DNA of 64,000 bases from Chitinophagales bacterium (GTDB lineage: Bacteria; Bacteroidota; Bacteroidia; Chitinophagales; Chitinophagaceae): the NCBI GenBank assembly GCA_017303415.1, contig JAFLBJ010000001.1, forward strand, positions 992,001 through 1,056,000. Reading direction: 5' to 3'. The notes below the pieces were generated by a model, which did not search any database, had not been told where the DNA came from, and worked only from the letters and a program-made list of their open reading frames with translations. How positions within the stretch are numbered: the stretch's first letter is position 1; the number at the start of each line of letters is the position of its first letter. Of this stretch, positions 17,152-26,111 are shown one piece after another. The translations under genes and the position numbers were made by a program.

Positions 17152-17490
17152 TTATCCCAGGAGTTGGTTGACGAACTGGTTCAGTTCCTGAATTCGGTTG
17201 GCGTTGATGGAATAGAAGATATATTTCCCATTGCGTGTTGTATCCACGATCCCTGCCTTTCGCAGAATAGCCAGGTGTTGGGAAGCGACCGACTGTTCGA
17301 TGCGTAAATGCGTGTAGATCTCGGTAACCGTAATCCGCTCACTCTCATCGATCAACTTTACAATCTGTTGCCTAAGCTTGTGGTTCAATGCCCGGAGAAT
17401 TAAAGCCACCTTCTTCAGGTTCAGCAAATCAATGGTGACTGCTTCGCCCTGGGGTGTCTTTTGATTCAATGTTAATGCGTACGTACTCAT
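17152..17490 (-). CDS. ArsR-family winged-helix transcriptional regulator
   Basis: 112 residues with the ArsR fold: dimer helix, LRQQIVKLIDES, recognition helix IEQSVASQHLAILRKAG and wing VDTTRNGKYIFYSIN. No cysteine metal-site motif (ELCVCDL type) is seen, so it is probably not an arsenic or zinc sensor of the classical kind. A short hydrophilic extension precedes the domain. The gene stands alone; its targets are not evident. A TAAATTTG box sits 37 nt upstream. Confidence 0.9.
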   Translation of the reverse strand: MSTYALTLNQKTPQGEAVTIDLLNLKKVALILRALNHKLRQQIVKLIDESERITVTEIYTHLRIEQSVASQHLAILRKAGIVDTTRNGKYIFYSINANRIQELNQFVNQLLG

Positions 17491-17527
17491 ACTAAATTGG
17501 ATATCTTGGTTCCTTTCAAGAAACAGG

Positions 17528-17535
17528 CAAATTTA
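17528..17535 (-). promoter_or_regulatory. Candidate -7 element TAAATTTG for the ArsR gene
   Basis: On the minus strand this reads TAAATTTG, a full TAnnTTTG match, 37 nt before the ATG. A TTTG exists upstream but 26 nt away rather than 19-20. Confidence 0.4.
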
Positions 17536-17584
17536 GATTGCACTTTATTAACCTTATATAGCAAAATGTTAAAACGTATGAATA

Positions 17585-18271
17585 TTATATAAGCGGTCTC
17601 TTCGAAGTCGAAAAAAATTCTTTGACATACAACGGTTCAACATAAGCCAGATCTGCAAATTGCCGTTTTATATATTTGTCAAGCGAAGGTAAAATGAGTA
17701 AGGAAGAATCAAACATTAAATTGACAAATGTGGCATTTTCGTGACTCGAGATAAGTTCTTTCAGTTTAAAACTCCCTGATCCGGCAAAAACAATTTGACG
17801 ATCATATATATAATTGTCGAAACTTTTTTGCTGCAAAATTTTTGCGGAAGGTTCTTCAACTGGTAACAGCGCTTTATCGTACACCGCGTAATACACTTCC
17901 ATTCGCCTTGCGTCGATAAGCGGACATATCAGATCTGTCGCCAATTCTTTCATTCCCCAGGCCATCATTTCAAGGGTGCCGATTGTGATAAGCGGTTTGT
18001 CGAGTGTATAACACAAACCCTTAGCTGTAGAAAGTCCTACCCTGAGTCCGGTATATGAGCCAGGACCATTACTAATTGCCACTGCATCCAACTCTTTCCA
18101 GGTTATTCCCGCCTCTTTTCTTATTTCTTCAAGGGCATTATGTATCCATACGGCATGATCCTTCTGATTGTTATTGGTCCGGATGGCCACTAAGTGTTTT
18201 TCCTTAGCAATACAAACCGAAGCTGTTTCCTGTGCCGTATCGATTGCGAGTATAAAGGGTTGGTTATTCAT
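17585..18271 (-). CDS. tsaB: tRNA threonylcarbamoyladenosine biosynthesis protein TsaB
   Basis: TsaB is the inactive-ASKHA partner of TsaD in the t6A37 tRNA-modification complex. Seen: LAIDTAQETASVCIA, HAVWIHNALEE and the conserved NGPGSYTGLRVGLSTAKGL, with the later CPLIDARRMEVYYAVYD. 228 residues, usual length. Its ATG overlaps the end of the 3HCDH-like gene by 8 nt, so translation is probably coupled. Confidence 0.92.
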   Translation of the reverse strand: MNNQPFILAIDTAQETASVCIAKEKHLVAIRTNNNQKDHAVWIHNALEEIRKEAGITWKELDAVAISNGPGSYTGLRVGLSTAKGLCYTLDKPLITIGTLEMMAWGMKELATDLICPLIDARRMEVYYAVYDKALLPVEEPSAKILQQKSFDNYIYDRQIVFAGSGSFKLKELISSHENATFVNLMFDSSLLILPSLDKYIKRQFADLAYVEPLYVKEFFSTSKRPLI

Positions 18272-18893
18272 GATTCGCCTCCTTGATCAACAGGGGTGCA
18301 ATGATGTATCGGTCATTAGTTTTGTATAATCGTTCCAGTAAACCAGTCAATTTTTTCTTTCCGATGCTTTCTGCCCAGGCAAAGGGACCTTGCGGATAAT
18401 TGGTGCCAGTTTGCATGGCGATATCTATTTCATTCCGGGTTGATACGCCTTCTTCAAGGGCCAGATAAGCTTCGTTGATGATCTGGCTGATAACACGCGC
18501 GGAAACTAAACCAGGTTCATCGGGACACCAGACCAGTTGATGTTGAATATGGGCAGCCAATTCTTCCGCTGCTTTCCGGTATTTTTCTTCCCCCGCTGCT
18601 TCCCAGATGGGTTTATCCAAAAAGCCAGGCCATCCATTAATGCGTACCACAGTTTCTCCGATCTCACTTGCCTTGGTACTCACGGCACTAACTATAATCG
18701 GGGTTGGTCCACTCAATAAAGATCGAATGCCCATTGGATCCGTTTCAAAAAGCAGGTCAATATATCCATCGGCCTCGGGCCATTCAATGGTCGCTAAATC
18801 CTCGGCGATCCAGGTAATGGAACAATCCGGGGCCACTCCCATTGCTTCGATCGAAGCCCGCTGTTTCTTATCGGCTCTGATGGCCAGGTGCAT
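18264..18893 (-). CDS. 3-hydroxyacyl-CoA dehydrogenase C-terminal-domain protein with degenerate N-terminus
   Basis: The second half is the helical C-terminal domain of 3-hydroxybutyryl-CoA dehydrogenases (ARVISQIINEAYLALEEG, TGTNYPQGPFAWAESIG, RYIIAPLLIKE). The first half lacks the GxGxxG NAD motif and is much shorter than a full Rossmann domain, although an alternating strand/helix pattern remains (ADGYIDLLFET, TPIIVSAVSTKAS). At 209 residues it is about 70 short of FadB2/Hbd. It is therefore either a non-redox relative or a dehydrogenase with altered cofactor use. The ATG at 18893 is preferred over a frame extension to 18920. It overlaps tsaB by 8 nt. Function unknown. Confidence 0.78.
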   Translation of the reverse strand: MHLAIRADKKQRASIEAMGVAPDCSITWIAEDLATIEWPEADGYIDLLFETDPMGIRSLLSGPTPIIVSAVSTKASEIGETVVRINGWPGFLDKPIWEAAGEEKYRKAAEELAAHIQHQLVWCPDEPGLVSARVISQIINEAYLALEEGVSTRNEIDIAMQTGTNYPQGPFAWAESIGKKKLTGLLERLYKTNDRYIIAPLLIKEANHE

Positions 18894-18902
18894 GGCGTTT
18901 TT

Positions 18903-18933
18903 TTTGCAAAGAAAAGGCATAAACCTAAATTCG
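18903..18933 (+). promoter_or_regulatory. Promoter TTTG-N19-TAAATTCG for ridA
   Basis: TTTG at 18903-18906, a spacer of exactly 19 nt, then TAAATTCG at 18926-18933. Position and spacing match the Bacteroidota -33/-7 promoter, with C in place of the third T of the -7 box. The ridA ATG is 16 nt downstream. Confidence 0.6.
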
Positions 18934-18949
18934 TGGGATATTCAACAAC

Positions 18950-19330
18950 ATGGCAACCATTATTAAAACAGACAACGCACCTGCTCCGATAGGTCCTTAT
19001 AACCAAGCCATTCTGGCGGGCGATACCTTATATATATCTGGTCAGGTCTGTATCGATCCTGCTACAGGCGAACTCAGGAACAAGGATATTCAGGAAGAAA
19101 CACAACAAGTGATGAAAAACCTGGAAGCCGTACTTAAGGCAGCGGGTTTTGGGTTTGATCAGGTGGTGAAGACAACCATCTTTATTACTGATATGCACCG
19201 TTTTGCCGAGATCAATGCTGTGTACGGGCAGTATTTCACCGATTATTTCCCGGCGCGTGAAACCGTTCAGGTATCCGCCCTTCCCAAATTTGTCAATGTC
19301 GAAATCAGCATGATCGCGGTCCGTTCCTGA
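18950..19330 (+). CDS. ridA: RidA-family enamine/imine deaminase
   Basis: 126 residues. RidA hydrolyses reactive 2-aminoacrylate and related imines released by PLP enzymes. The family signatures are intact: APAPIGPYNQAI near the start, LYISGQVCIDPATGE, and the C-terminal block RETVQVSALPKFVNVEISMIA whose Arg contacts the substrate carboxylate. Forms a trimer in known members. It is followed 1 nt later by the metallophosphoesterase gene, same strand. Confidence 0.94.
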   Translation: MATIIKTDNAPAPIGPYNQAILAGDTLYISGQVCIDPATGELRNKDIQEETQQVMKNLEAVLKAAGFGFDQVVKTTIFITDMHRFAEINAVYGQYFTDYFPARETVQVSALPKFVNVEISMIAVRS

Positions 19331-19331
19331 C

Positions 19332-20405
19332 ATGCGCCGTCTGCTGCAAATAATCCTGCTAAAACCTGTCCTCTGGGCAGCATCGCGTTTTGCCTCTAAA
19401 CCCGATCAGCCCCGTATCTTTTCGGCCTTGACCTCCTTAAAGGAAGCGATCCTTTCGGGCAAAGACCGGAAAAAGGGCATTTTATTGAATATCGACCCAA
19501 CGCTTGACCGGTTTATCATTTTCTCCGATCATCATCGGGGGGCTAAGAACTGGGCCGACGATTTTCGAGAAGCAGAACCCAATTATCTCACCGCCCTTGA
19601 TCATTACAACCGCGAAGGCTATACCTATATATCCCTGGGTGATGCGGAAGAGCTTTGGGAAAATACCCTGCTCCAGGTTAAAAAACACAACACAGTCAGC
19701 TTTGAGGCGGAGAAACTGTTTATTCAACGCCAGGCCTTTTTCAAGGTTTTTGGAAACCACGACCTGTATTGGGCCAATGATCCGTTTGCCAGTTGGCAGT
19801 TGAAACGGATCTATGGACAGGATGTTGCCGTTTATGAGGGCGTGATCCTGCGTATACAAAAACCACAAGGCCATTTTGATCTTTTCCTCACCCATGGCCA
19901 TCAGGGAGATCGTTCGAGTGACGGTAACTGGTTCAGCAAATTCTTTGTGGCAAATATCTGGGCCCCTTTACAAGCTTATTTAAGGATCAATCCCAATACA
20001 CCCGCTTACGATATACAGATCAAGACCACCCATAACCGGATCATGTATGAATGGAGTGCCGCGCAGCAGGATCTTTGGTTGATCACCGGGCATACCCATC
20101 AACCTGTTTTTGCCTCGCTTACCCATCTGGAAAGGTTACACCGGGATTTGATCTTCGCCGAAAGGGATAATCTCGTAGACAAGGCAAAGGCAATAAAAGA
20201 AGAGATCATTCGCAGGCAACGCGAGTACAAATCGCTTTCGGTAGATTTTATGCAAATGACCCCCAATTACTTTAATAGTGGGTGCTGTTGTTTTGTGGAT
20301 GGGGATATTACGGGTATCGAAATCGCCGGAGGCGAAATCCGGTTGATCAAGTGGGAGAAGGGGGAGAGGAAGGTGCTGGAGGTGATGGGGTTGGATGTTG
20401 GATGA
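19332..20405 (+). CDS. Calcineurin-like metallophosphoesterase
   Basis: 357 residues. Dimetal motifs appear in order: FIIFSDHHRGAKN, YISLGDAEELWE, FFKVFGNHDLYW, LFLTHGHQGD and LITGHTHQPVF, that is DxH, GDxxE, GNHD, GHxGD and GHTH. The substrate is not evident; it differs from LpxH, which is shorter and lacks this N-terminal region (residues 1-55 are helical, possibly membrane-associating). The last residues (LEVMGLDVG) and the stop codon are read from the edge of family C copy C2, suggesting the element set the present C-terminus. Confidence 0.85.
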   Translation: MRRLLQIILLKPVLWAASRFASKPDQPRIFSALTSLKEAILSGKDRKKGILLNIDPTLDRFIIFSDHHRGAKNWADDFREAEPNYLTALDHYNREGYTYISLGDAEELWENTLLQVKKHNTVSFEAEKLFIQRQAFFKVFGNHDLYWANDPFASWQLKRIYGQDVAVYEGVILRIQKPQGHFDLFLTHGHQGDRSSDGNWFSKFFVANIWAPLQAYLRINPNTPAYDIQIKTTHNRIMYEWSAAQQDLWLITGHTHQPVFASLTHLERLHRDLIFAERDNLVDKAKAIKEEIIRRQREYKSLSVDFMQMTPNYFNSGCCCFVDGDITGIEIAGGEIRLIKWEKGERKVLEVMGLDVG

Positions 20406-20569
20406 CGGATGACAGAGGACAGAGGACGGATGTTGGATGTTGGATGACGGATGACTGATGACGGATGACCGAGGTCCTGAGTCGAAAATCCGGCAGTTTA
20501 ACAACACTATATCAACATCCAACATCTGTCCTCTGTCATCTGTCCTCTGTCATCCGTCATCCAACATCC
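20391..20569. repeat. Family C inverted repeat, copy C2
   Basis: Arms of GGATGTTGGATGACGG and CCGTCATCCAACATCC type surround a core at 20471-20505 (GAGGTCCTGAGTCGAAAAT onward). The reverse complement of that core matches 24560-24594 in copy C3 with 3 differences in 35 bp. The left arm supplies the stop of the phosphoesterase gene; the right arm ends 48 nt before the sigma-factor ATG. Confidence 0.85.
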
Positions 20570-20616
20570 CTCCTCCCTCCGTAAAATATCTTCCCATTTC
20601 AAGCGTCTATCCATCT

Positions 20617-21210
20617 ATGACGCAGTCTTTGGAAATACAAAGGGCTATGAATGAACAGCGAAGGCAAAGTCTGGGCGATATCGTCAACCGGTTTGGGAAA
20701 GGGCTCCGTTCCTTTATCCGGAAGCGTGTTCGTACCGAAGAAGATGCGGAGGACATCCTGCAGGATGTGTGGTATCAACTGACCAGCGTGGTGGATCTCG
20801 CCACCATCGAGAACGCGGGCAGTTGGCTGTTCACCGTTGCCCGGAACCGGATCACGGATACATACCGAAAAAAGAAACCCGTATTACTGGATGACCTTTC
20901 GCCAGTGGATGAGGATGGTGATTTCATCAATGATGAGTTCAGGACATTACTGGCCGATGAATCGGGTGACCCCGAAATGGAAATTCTCAAGGGTGTCTTC
21001 TGGCAAACCCTGGAGGAGGCCCTGGCTGAACTACCCGCCGAACAGCGCAGTGTATTCTGGATGCATGAGATCGATGACCTGTCTTTTCAGGAAATAGCCG
21101 AACAAACCGGAGAAAAGATCAACACCCTTTTATCCCGAAAAAGATATGCCGTATTGCATTTGCGCAAGCGTTTGCAACAAGTGTATGATGATATTATTAC
21201 AAAAAATTAA
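20617..21210 (+). CDS. ECF-type RNA polymerase sigma factor
   Basis: 197 residues from the ATG at 20617. The open frame extends upstream to 20458, but that part is translated repeat. Region 2: RSFIRKRVRTEEDAEDILQD with VWYQL and SWLFTVARNRITDTYRKKK. An acidic linker (DDLSPVDEDGDFINDEF) precedes region 4: ALAELPAEQRSVFWMHEIDDLSFQEIA and the helix KINTLLSRKRYAVLHLRKRL. The 5-nt gap to the following small membrane protein gene suggests that protein is its partner, though it does not look like a classical anti-sigma factor. Confidence 0.9.
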   Translation: MTQSLEIQRAMNEQRRQSLGDIVNRFGKGLRSFIRKRVRTEEDAEDILQDVWYQLTSVVDLATIENAGSWLFTVARNRITDTYRKKKPVLLDDLSPVDEDGDFINDEFRTLLADESGDPEMEILKGVFWQTLEEALAELPAEQRSVFWMHEIDDLSFQEIAEQTGEKINTLLSRKRYAVLHLRKRLQQVYDDIITKN

Positions 21211-21221
21211 AAACAGTGAAC

Positions 21222-21560
21222 ATGAAAAAATATTGGATGCGTAAGATCCCTTTCTTTATCCTGCTGGCCGCAGCAGGGATAATGCTCTTTAGCTGGATCG
21301 TGATGTTGTTGTGGAATGCCACCTTGCCTGCCTTGGTGGGTGTAAAATTGATCAGTTTCTGGCAGGCAGCAGGATTATTGGTGCTGTCTAAAATACTCTT
21401 TGGCGGTTTTCGGGGCGGCCCCGGCTGGGGCGACAAACACCAGATGAGAAAACACTGGCGCGAAAAAATGGCAAACATGAGTGAAGAAGAACGCGCGAAA
21501 TTCAGGGATAAGTGCAAGTGGTACTTTCGTGGGAAGCAGGAAGAGGGACGTGAAGCGTGA
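21222..21560 (+). CDS. Small membrane protein with charged C-terminal helix, partner of the sigma gene
   Basis: 112 residues from ATG 21222 (a GTG lies two codons earlier). Two membrane helices: about residues 9-31 (FFILLAAAGIMLFSWIVMLL) and 35-58 (LVGVKLISFWQAAGLLVLS). Then a Gly-rich turn (GGFRGGPGWGDKH) and an amphipathic charged helix (MRKHWREKMANMSEEERAKF). Proteins of this shape commonly follow ECF sigma genes in Chitinophagaceae; their role is not established. The last codons and stop are read from family D copy D2. Confidence 0.65.
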   Translation: MKKYWMRKIPFFILLAAAGIMLFSWIVMLLWNATLPALVGVKLISFWQAAGLLVLSKILFGGFRGGPGWGDKHQMRKHWREKMANMSEEERAKFRDKCKWYFRGKQEEGREA

Positions 21561-21687
21561 GGCGTAAGACGTGAGACGTCAGTCGTGAATCGTGAGACGT
21601 GAATCGTGAGAATGAATTACAGGGCTAAATAACTCATGGCTGACTTCTCACGATTCACGTCTCACGTCCCACGATTCACGTCTCTCG
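21549..21687. repeat. Family D inverted repeat, copy D2
   Basis: Left arm of CGTGAGACGTGAATCGTGAG words (from about 21549), right arm CTCACGATTCACGTCTCACG (21650 onward), with a 20-bp perfect inner match. It lies between two convergent genes and supplies the stop codon of the left one. Confidence 0.82.
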
Positions 21688-21688
21688 C

Positions 21689-23632
21689 TTAAAACCCTTT
21701 CTCCGCTATCACATTATTCTTCCTATTCACATCCGGCAATAAATTCTTTGGATCAATGATCACTTCGGCGATGCGCGAAGTGGATTTTACAGTAAATGAA
21801 TATTTATTTCCCCGCTGCCAGATCTCTACCGGCAGGTTCAGGGTATGTTCTTTTCCATTTTCTTCTTTTACCAATACCGTTACCGGCATGGCCATCTGGT
21901 CCAAATTTTCGATGGTGATAGTGGCGCCTTTGGCTGTATCATTCCGGGAATATTTGATATCCTTTAAGCCGATATCGAGTTTCCAGTTGTTTAGTACCCA
22001 GGCTCTCCAGAACCATCCGAGGTCTTCACCGGAAACATTCTCCATGGTATGAAAGAAATCATACGGGGTGGGATGTTTAAAAGCCCAGCGACGTATGTAT
22101 TCTTTAAATGCCATGTCAAACCGCTCGGGACCTAATACAGCATCCCGCAGGGCATTGAGCATGATGGAGGGTTTGTAGTAGGCAGCGATGCCAAGATTGC
22201 TTTGAGTAATTACATCGGGTGTGGTATAGAGTGGATCCATCTTATCATTAAAGATGAACTTGATCATATCATCGGGTAAACTACCACCTTCCGCATATTC
22301 ACCATTATTAAAGGCTTCGCCGGAAAATCCATTAATAAACGTATTAAAGCCTTCATCCATCCAGGCGTATTTCCTTTCATTGCTACCAACGATCATGGGG
22401 AACCAGGTATGTCCGAATTCATGATCGGTCACACCCCATAACCCACCGGCTACAGCCCGATACGAACAGAATACGATACCGGGGTATTCCATTCCGCCCA
22501 CGATACCGGCCACATTCACCGCCATGGGATAAGGATATTCAAACCATTTATTGGAATAGTGTTCAATGCTTCCTTTGACAAATTCAGTGGAGCGCTGCCA
22601 GCCATCTTTCTTGATGCTCTCGACCGGATATACGCTCATGGCCAGACAGGGTTTTCCGCTGGGGAGGTTGATTTTTGCCGCATCCCAAACAAAGGCCTTG
22701 GAAGCAGCCCAGGCCACATCGCGGGTATTTTGAATCTTGTATTTCCAGGTGCAGGTGGGTTGCGCCGGGCGGGATTTCTTATCCTTTACCTCTTTTTCGC
22801 TACGCAGGGTAACTGTTTTATCCGATTTTGATGCTTCCTGCCAGCGTGACCATTGTTCGGAGGTCAGACATTCCTGCGGGTTGGTCAATTCACCTGATCC
22901 CACAACGATCAGATCGGAAGGCGCGGTGATGCTAAAATCAATATTGCCGTATTCGAGATAAAACTCTCCCTGTCCGATATAGGGCAGGGTATTCCATCCC
23001 TGGATATCGTCATATACACAAAGACGGGGAAACCATTGGGCCACCTCATATACCCATCCATTTTTGGTGTTGACACGTCCCATACGATCGGTGCCATATT
23101 CAGGAATGGTGAATTGGTATTGGATATGAAGGGTAACCTGCTGTCCGGTCGCCAATTTGTTTTTTAACCATACCTGCATCCGCGTATCCGCCACCACTTT
23201 CTCCGGCACATAGGATTCAGCCGCTCCTTTGACTTTAATGTCTTTGATCTGGTATCCTTCGGTGAATTCCGCATTGGCCCAACGTCCACCCGATTGTGTA
23301 GTGGTCGCAGTTCCGCGTGAATCGGAACGATAGATATTCTGGTCCATCTGCAACCAGAGAAAAGAAAGGTTGTCGGGACTGTTATTGGTATAGGTGATAC
23401 TAATTTCACCGGAAACAGAATGTGTTTCGGGGCTCAGCGTACATTGAATGGAGTAGTCCGCTTTGTTTTGCCAGTATTTAGGTCCGGGTTCGCCCGATGC
23501 CGAGCGGTAATCGTTACCAGGGTAGGGGTAGAACTGCGGATCAAAAGCGGCGCGATTGTCGAATTTCGATTCCTGGGCAAACAAGCACATCGACAAAGCG
23601 ATGGAGAATAGTGCAAGACTAATTTTTTTCAT
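21689..23632 (-). CDS. M1-family zinc metallopeptidase (aminopeptidase), exported
   Basis: 647 residues, signal peptide [21 protein letters not shown]-terminal saddle domain of beta strands (to about 290), then the thermolysin-like domain with [10 protein letters not shown] (the GxMEN-type exopeptidase motif, here GGMEY), zinc site HEFGHTWFP and the downstream Glu in [14 protein letters not shown], fitting HExxH-x18-E. C-terminal beta domain without a sorting tail. Likely periplasmic, cleaving N-terminal residues from peptides. Normal length for exported Bacteroidota M1 enzymes lacking the ERAP-like C-terminal helical domain. Confidence 0.93.
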   Translation of the reverse strand: MKKISLALFSIALSMCLFAQESKFDNRAAFDPQFYPYPGNDYRSASGEPGPKYWQNKADYSIQCTLSPETHSVSGEISITYTNNSPDNLSFLWLQMDQNIYRSDSRGTATTTQSGGRWANAEFTEGYQIKDIKVKGAAESYVPEKVVADTRMQVWLKNKLATGQQVTLHIQYQFTIPEYGTDRMGRVNTKNGWVYEVAQWFPRLCVYDDIQGWNTLPYIGQGEFYLEYGNIDFSITAPSDLIVVGSGELTNPQECLTSEQWSRWQEASKSDKTVTLRSEKEVKDKKSRPAQPTCTWKYKIQNTRDVAWAASKAFVWDAAKINLPSGKPCLAMSVYPVESIKKDGWQRSTEFVKGSIEHYSNKWFEYPYPMAVNVAGIVGGMEYPGIVFCSYRAVAGGLWGVTDHEFGHTWFPMIVGSNERKYAWMDEGFNTFINGFSGEAFNNGEYAEGGSLPDDMIKFIFNDKMDPLYTTPDVITQSNLGIAAYYKPSIMLNALRDAVLGPERFDMAFKEYIRRWAFKHPTPYDFFHTMENVSGEDLGWFWRAWVLNNWKLDIGLKDIKYSRNDTAKGATITIENLDQMAMPVTVLVKEENGKEHTLNLPVEIWQRGNKYSFTVKSTSRIAEVIIDPKNLLPDVNRKNNVIAEKGF

Positions 23633-23727
23633 TTTCTGGTTTGAAGTTGAGTTACCACTGGAGTGGTTGAGACAAAGGTGACTAAGTTAAAATAATTCAC
23701 CGTCACTCACTATCCCGTTTATCAATT

Positions 23728-24462
23728 TTAAGGAAACATTGCTTCTGCCACGGCTACGCTCTCGGGTTTGCCCACATCCACCAGCCGGTCGCCGGTATGG
23801 TCATATCCCATGATCACCTGCTCTTCCGCCAGGGCCAGGTACACATCAATCAGGGAGAATTTTCCTTCAAACCCCTTATCTTTCATCAGTCTGAACACTT
23901 CATATTCAAACACCACCACGCAGCTATAGGCAAGCCCTTTTAACTCATTACGGGGTATGGGCAATTTTGCCGGACGTGTTTCGCCGGTCTGGGTATTTTC
24001 CCAACCCCGCAGCCGGCCCGTTTCATCAAATAACAAATTGCGGGAACTTTTCCGGGAAGTGACCCCAAAACTGATCTGGGCCTTTTTTTCCTGATGAAAA
24101 CGGATCAGCTGGTGAATATCAAGATCAGTGAGAAAGTCGGCATTGCAGGTAAGGAAAGGCTGTCCTTCGGGAAAAAGGGGTTGCGCCCTTTGCAGGCCTC
24201 CACCTGTTTCCAGTAATTTATCTGATTCATCGCTGATGAATACCTCGCTGCCCCATCCTTTCTGTTCGTTAACGGCCTCAATGATCTGTTGTGAAAAATG
24301 ATGGACATTGACGATCACCTGTTGAATACCATATTGCCGGAGATAAGCGATATTTCTTTGCAGCAGGGATTGACCATTCACCAGGGCCAGCGCCTTGGGG
24401 TGGTAATCGGTCCAGGGCTTGAAACGTGTGCCGAGCCCGGCGGCAAAGATCATGGCGTGCAT
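23728..24462 (-). CDS. murU: Sugar-1-phosphate nucleotidyltransferase, MurU-like
   Basis: 244 residues with the nucleotidyltransferase signature FAAGLGTRFKPWT, the lysine in HPKALALVNGQ, the metal aspartate in FLTCNADFLTD and GLAYSCVVVF. In Pseudomonas, MurU joins UMP to MurNAc-1-P made by the kinase AmgK in peptidoglycan recycling. Assignment to MurU rather than a mannose-1-P guanylyltransferase rests on length and on the AmgK-like kinase gene directly upstream (166-nt gap filled by a family C element). Confidence 0.75.
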   Translation of the reverse strand: MHAMIFAAGLGTRFKPWTDYHPKALALVNGQSLLQRNIAYLRQYGIQQVIVNVHHFSQQIIEAVNEQKGWGSEVFISDESDKLLETGGGLQRAQPLFPEGQPFLTCNADFLTDLDIHQLIRFHQEKKAQISFGVTSRKSSRNLLFDETGRLRGWENTQTGETRPAKLPIPRNELKGLAYSCVVVFEYEVFRLMKDKGFEGKFSLIDVYLALAEEQVIMGYDHTGDRLVDVGKPESVAVAEAMFP

Positions 24463-24487
24463 GGGTTTTGTTTAGTTGTTTAGCGAG

Positions 24488-24632
24488 TGGATGACGGAGG
24501 TTGGAGGTTGGATGATGGATGTTGGATGTTGGATGATGGATGATGGATCTTGGAATATTGTTGTTAAACTGCATGATTTTCGACTCAGGACCCCGGTCAT
24601 CTGTCATCCGTCATCTGTCATCCAACCTCACC
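24488..24632. repeat. Family C inverted repeat, copy C3
   Basis: Arms of GGATGATGGATGTTGG and CATCCGTCATCTGTCATCC type, with the core 24560-24594 matching the reverse complement of the C2 core. It lies inside the putative murU-amgK operon, and the last codon and stop of the kinase gene are read from its right arm. Confidence 0.8.
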
Positions 24633-26073
24633 TCCTCTCCCTAATCCCCTGTTCCCGATGGTTTAATTCTATCCGCACTTTAAATTTATTACGTAGGTGC
24701 CTGGCCAGTGCATCCGCTGCATACACACTCCGGTGTTGACCACCAGTGCATCCAAAGCTGATCTGCAAATCGGCAAAGCCCCGCTGGATATAATCTTCCA
24801 CCGTAATATCCACGATATCAAAAACACTATTCAAAAACTCCGGCATACGGGTTTGCTGTTCCAGATAGTCTTTTACTGCTTTATCTCTGCCGGTCTGTAC
24901 CTTGAATTCTTCTTTTCTTCCCGGGTTCAAAATCCCCCGGCAATCAAATACATACCCCCCTCCGTTTCCGGAATCGTCGCCGGGAAGTCCTTTTTTATAG
25001 GAAAAACTATTTATACGGACGATCAGCGGGGTGTTTTCGGTTGCTTGCAGGGGGGTAAACCGGGCAATGATCTCATTCTCCACACAGATGTTCAGCACTT
25101 TACTGAACTCCGGAACACCGATGCCGATGGGTTGGTTGTGAATGAACCAGGACAAGTTTTGCAGCGCCAGTGGTATACTGGTCAGGAAGTGGGCCTTGCG
25201 TTCAAACAAGCCTCTGAATCCATAAGCTCCCAACACTTGCAGGAGCCGGATCAATACATACCCATTATATTGGCTGCGGAAGATGGTACGGTCAAGGGTG
25301 GAAGGGATCAGTTTTTCAAAAGCATCCATATAATCTTCCAGCAATTGGCTTTTCCATTCATCAGGCAGGTTAGCCCGCGCCTGCCAAAGCATACTGGCCA
25401 CATCATACTGCGGGGCACCCTTCATGCCTCCCTGAAAATCGATGAATCCGATCTTATCGCCATCCAGCATGATATTCCGGCTTTGGAAATCGCGGAACAT
25501 AAAAAACTTGTACTCGGTATGGGTCAGATAATTGGCCAGCGCCTCAAAATCATCGATCAGTTTTTGTTTATCGTACGGCTTCCGTAAAGCATCCAGAAAA
25601 TAATACTTGAAATATAGCAGGTCGGCCATGATGGCCTGTTTGCCAAATTCCTTGTTTGTCAGACATTGTTCATAGTCGAGTCCTTTATCCCCGGTTACCT
25701 GAAGCCGGGCCAGTTCTTCCAGGCTTTTCCGAAACCAGTCGTAGACCTCTTTTTCATATCCTTTTGATTCCAGCAGGTTCAGCAGGGAGAGGTCGCCAAA
25801 ATCCTGCTGCAGGTAACACTTTTTATCATCCGAAACGACATGGATCGCCGGTACAGAAAGCCCTTTTTCATAAAAATGCCGCGAAAAGTAAAGAAAGGTC
25901 TCATTTTCCCGGATATTATCTCCATAGGTACCAATATACCGATCACCCCGGCTGCCTTCTACCCGGAAATACCGCCGGTCACTTCCCGATTGCGGCAAAA
26001 GGTCAATGGAGGCCGGTTCTTCCCCCTTCCAGTTTTTGTAGAGGGTGTGGATGGAGGTGATAAGGGTTTGCAT
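24628..26073 (-). CDS. AmgK-like aminosugar kinase fused to RapZ C-terminal domain
   Basis: 481 residues from the ATG at 26073; the frame runs on to 26160 only through family D repeat. Residues about 1-330 are a phosphotransferase fold with the catalytic loop FMFRDFQSRNIML and metal motif IGFIDFQGG, resembling MurNAc/GlcNAc kinase AmgK. Residues about 350-480 match the RapZ (YvcJ) C-terminal domain: VFDCRGILNPGR, FADLQISFGCTGGQHRSVY and the C-terminal ELNHRE. In E. coli that domain binds GlcN6P; here the N-terminal P-loop half of RapZ is absent. Next to the MurU-like gene, it suggests a recycling kinase under aminosugar control. Fusion seen directly; function inferred. Confidence 0.85.
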   Translation of the reverse strand: MQTLITSIHTLYKNWKGEEPASIDLLPQSGSDRRYFRVEGSRGDRYIGTYGDNIRENETFLYFSRHFYEKGLSVPAIHVVSDDKKCYLQQDFGDLSLLNLLESKGYEKEVYDWFRKSLEELARLQVTGDKGLDYEQCLTNKEFGKQAIMADLLYFKYYFLDALRKPYDKQKLIDDFEALANYLTHTEYKFFMFRDFQSRNIMLDGDKIGFIDFQGGMKGAPQYDVASMLWQARANLPDEWKSQLLEDYMDAFEKLIPSTLDRTIFRSQYNGYVLIRLLQVLGAYGFRGLFERKAHFLTSIPLALQNLSWFIHNQPIGIGVPEFSKVLNICVENEIIARFTPLQATENTPLIVRINSFSYKKGLPGDDSGNGGGYVFDCRGILNPGRKEEFKVQTGRDKAVKDYLEQQTRMPEFLNSVFDIVDITVEDYIQRGFADLQISFGCTGGQHRSVYAADALARHLRNKFKVRIELNHREQGIRERR

Positions 26074-26077
26074 TTGG

Positions 26078-26085
26078 CAAAAATA
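26078..26085 (-). promoter_or_regulatory. -7 element TATTTTTG four nt before the AmgK-RapZ start
   Basis: The minus strand reads TATTTTTG, then CCAA, then ATG. The match to TAnnTTTG is complete and implies an almost leaderless transcript. No TTTG at -33. Confidence 0.45.
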
Positions 26086-26111
26086 GGGAATCGAAGGCCG
26101 CGAGTTGTGGG

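Noticed and set aside
20458-20616. N-terminal extension of the sigma factor from 20458
   Set aside because: The extra 53 residues read through family C copy C2; the family start fits the ATG at 20617.
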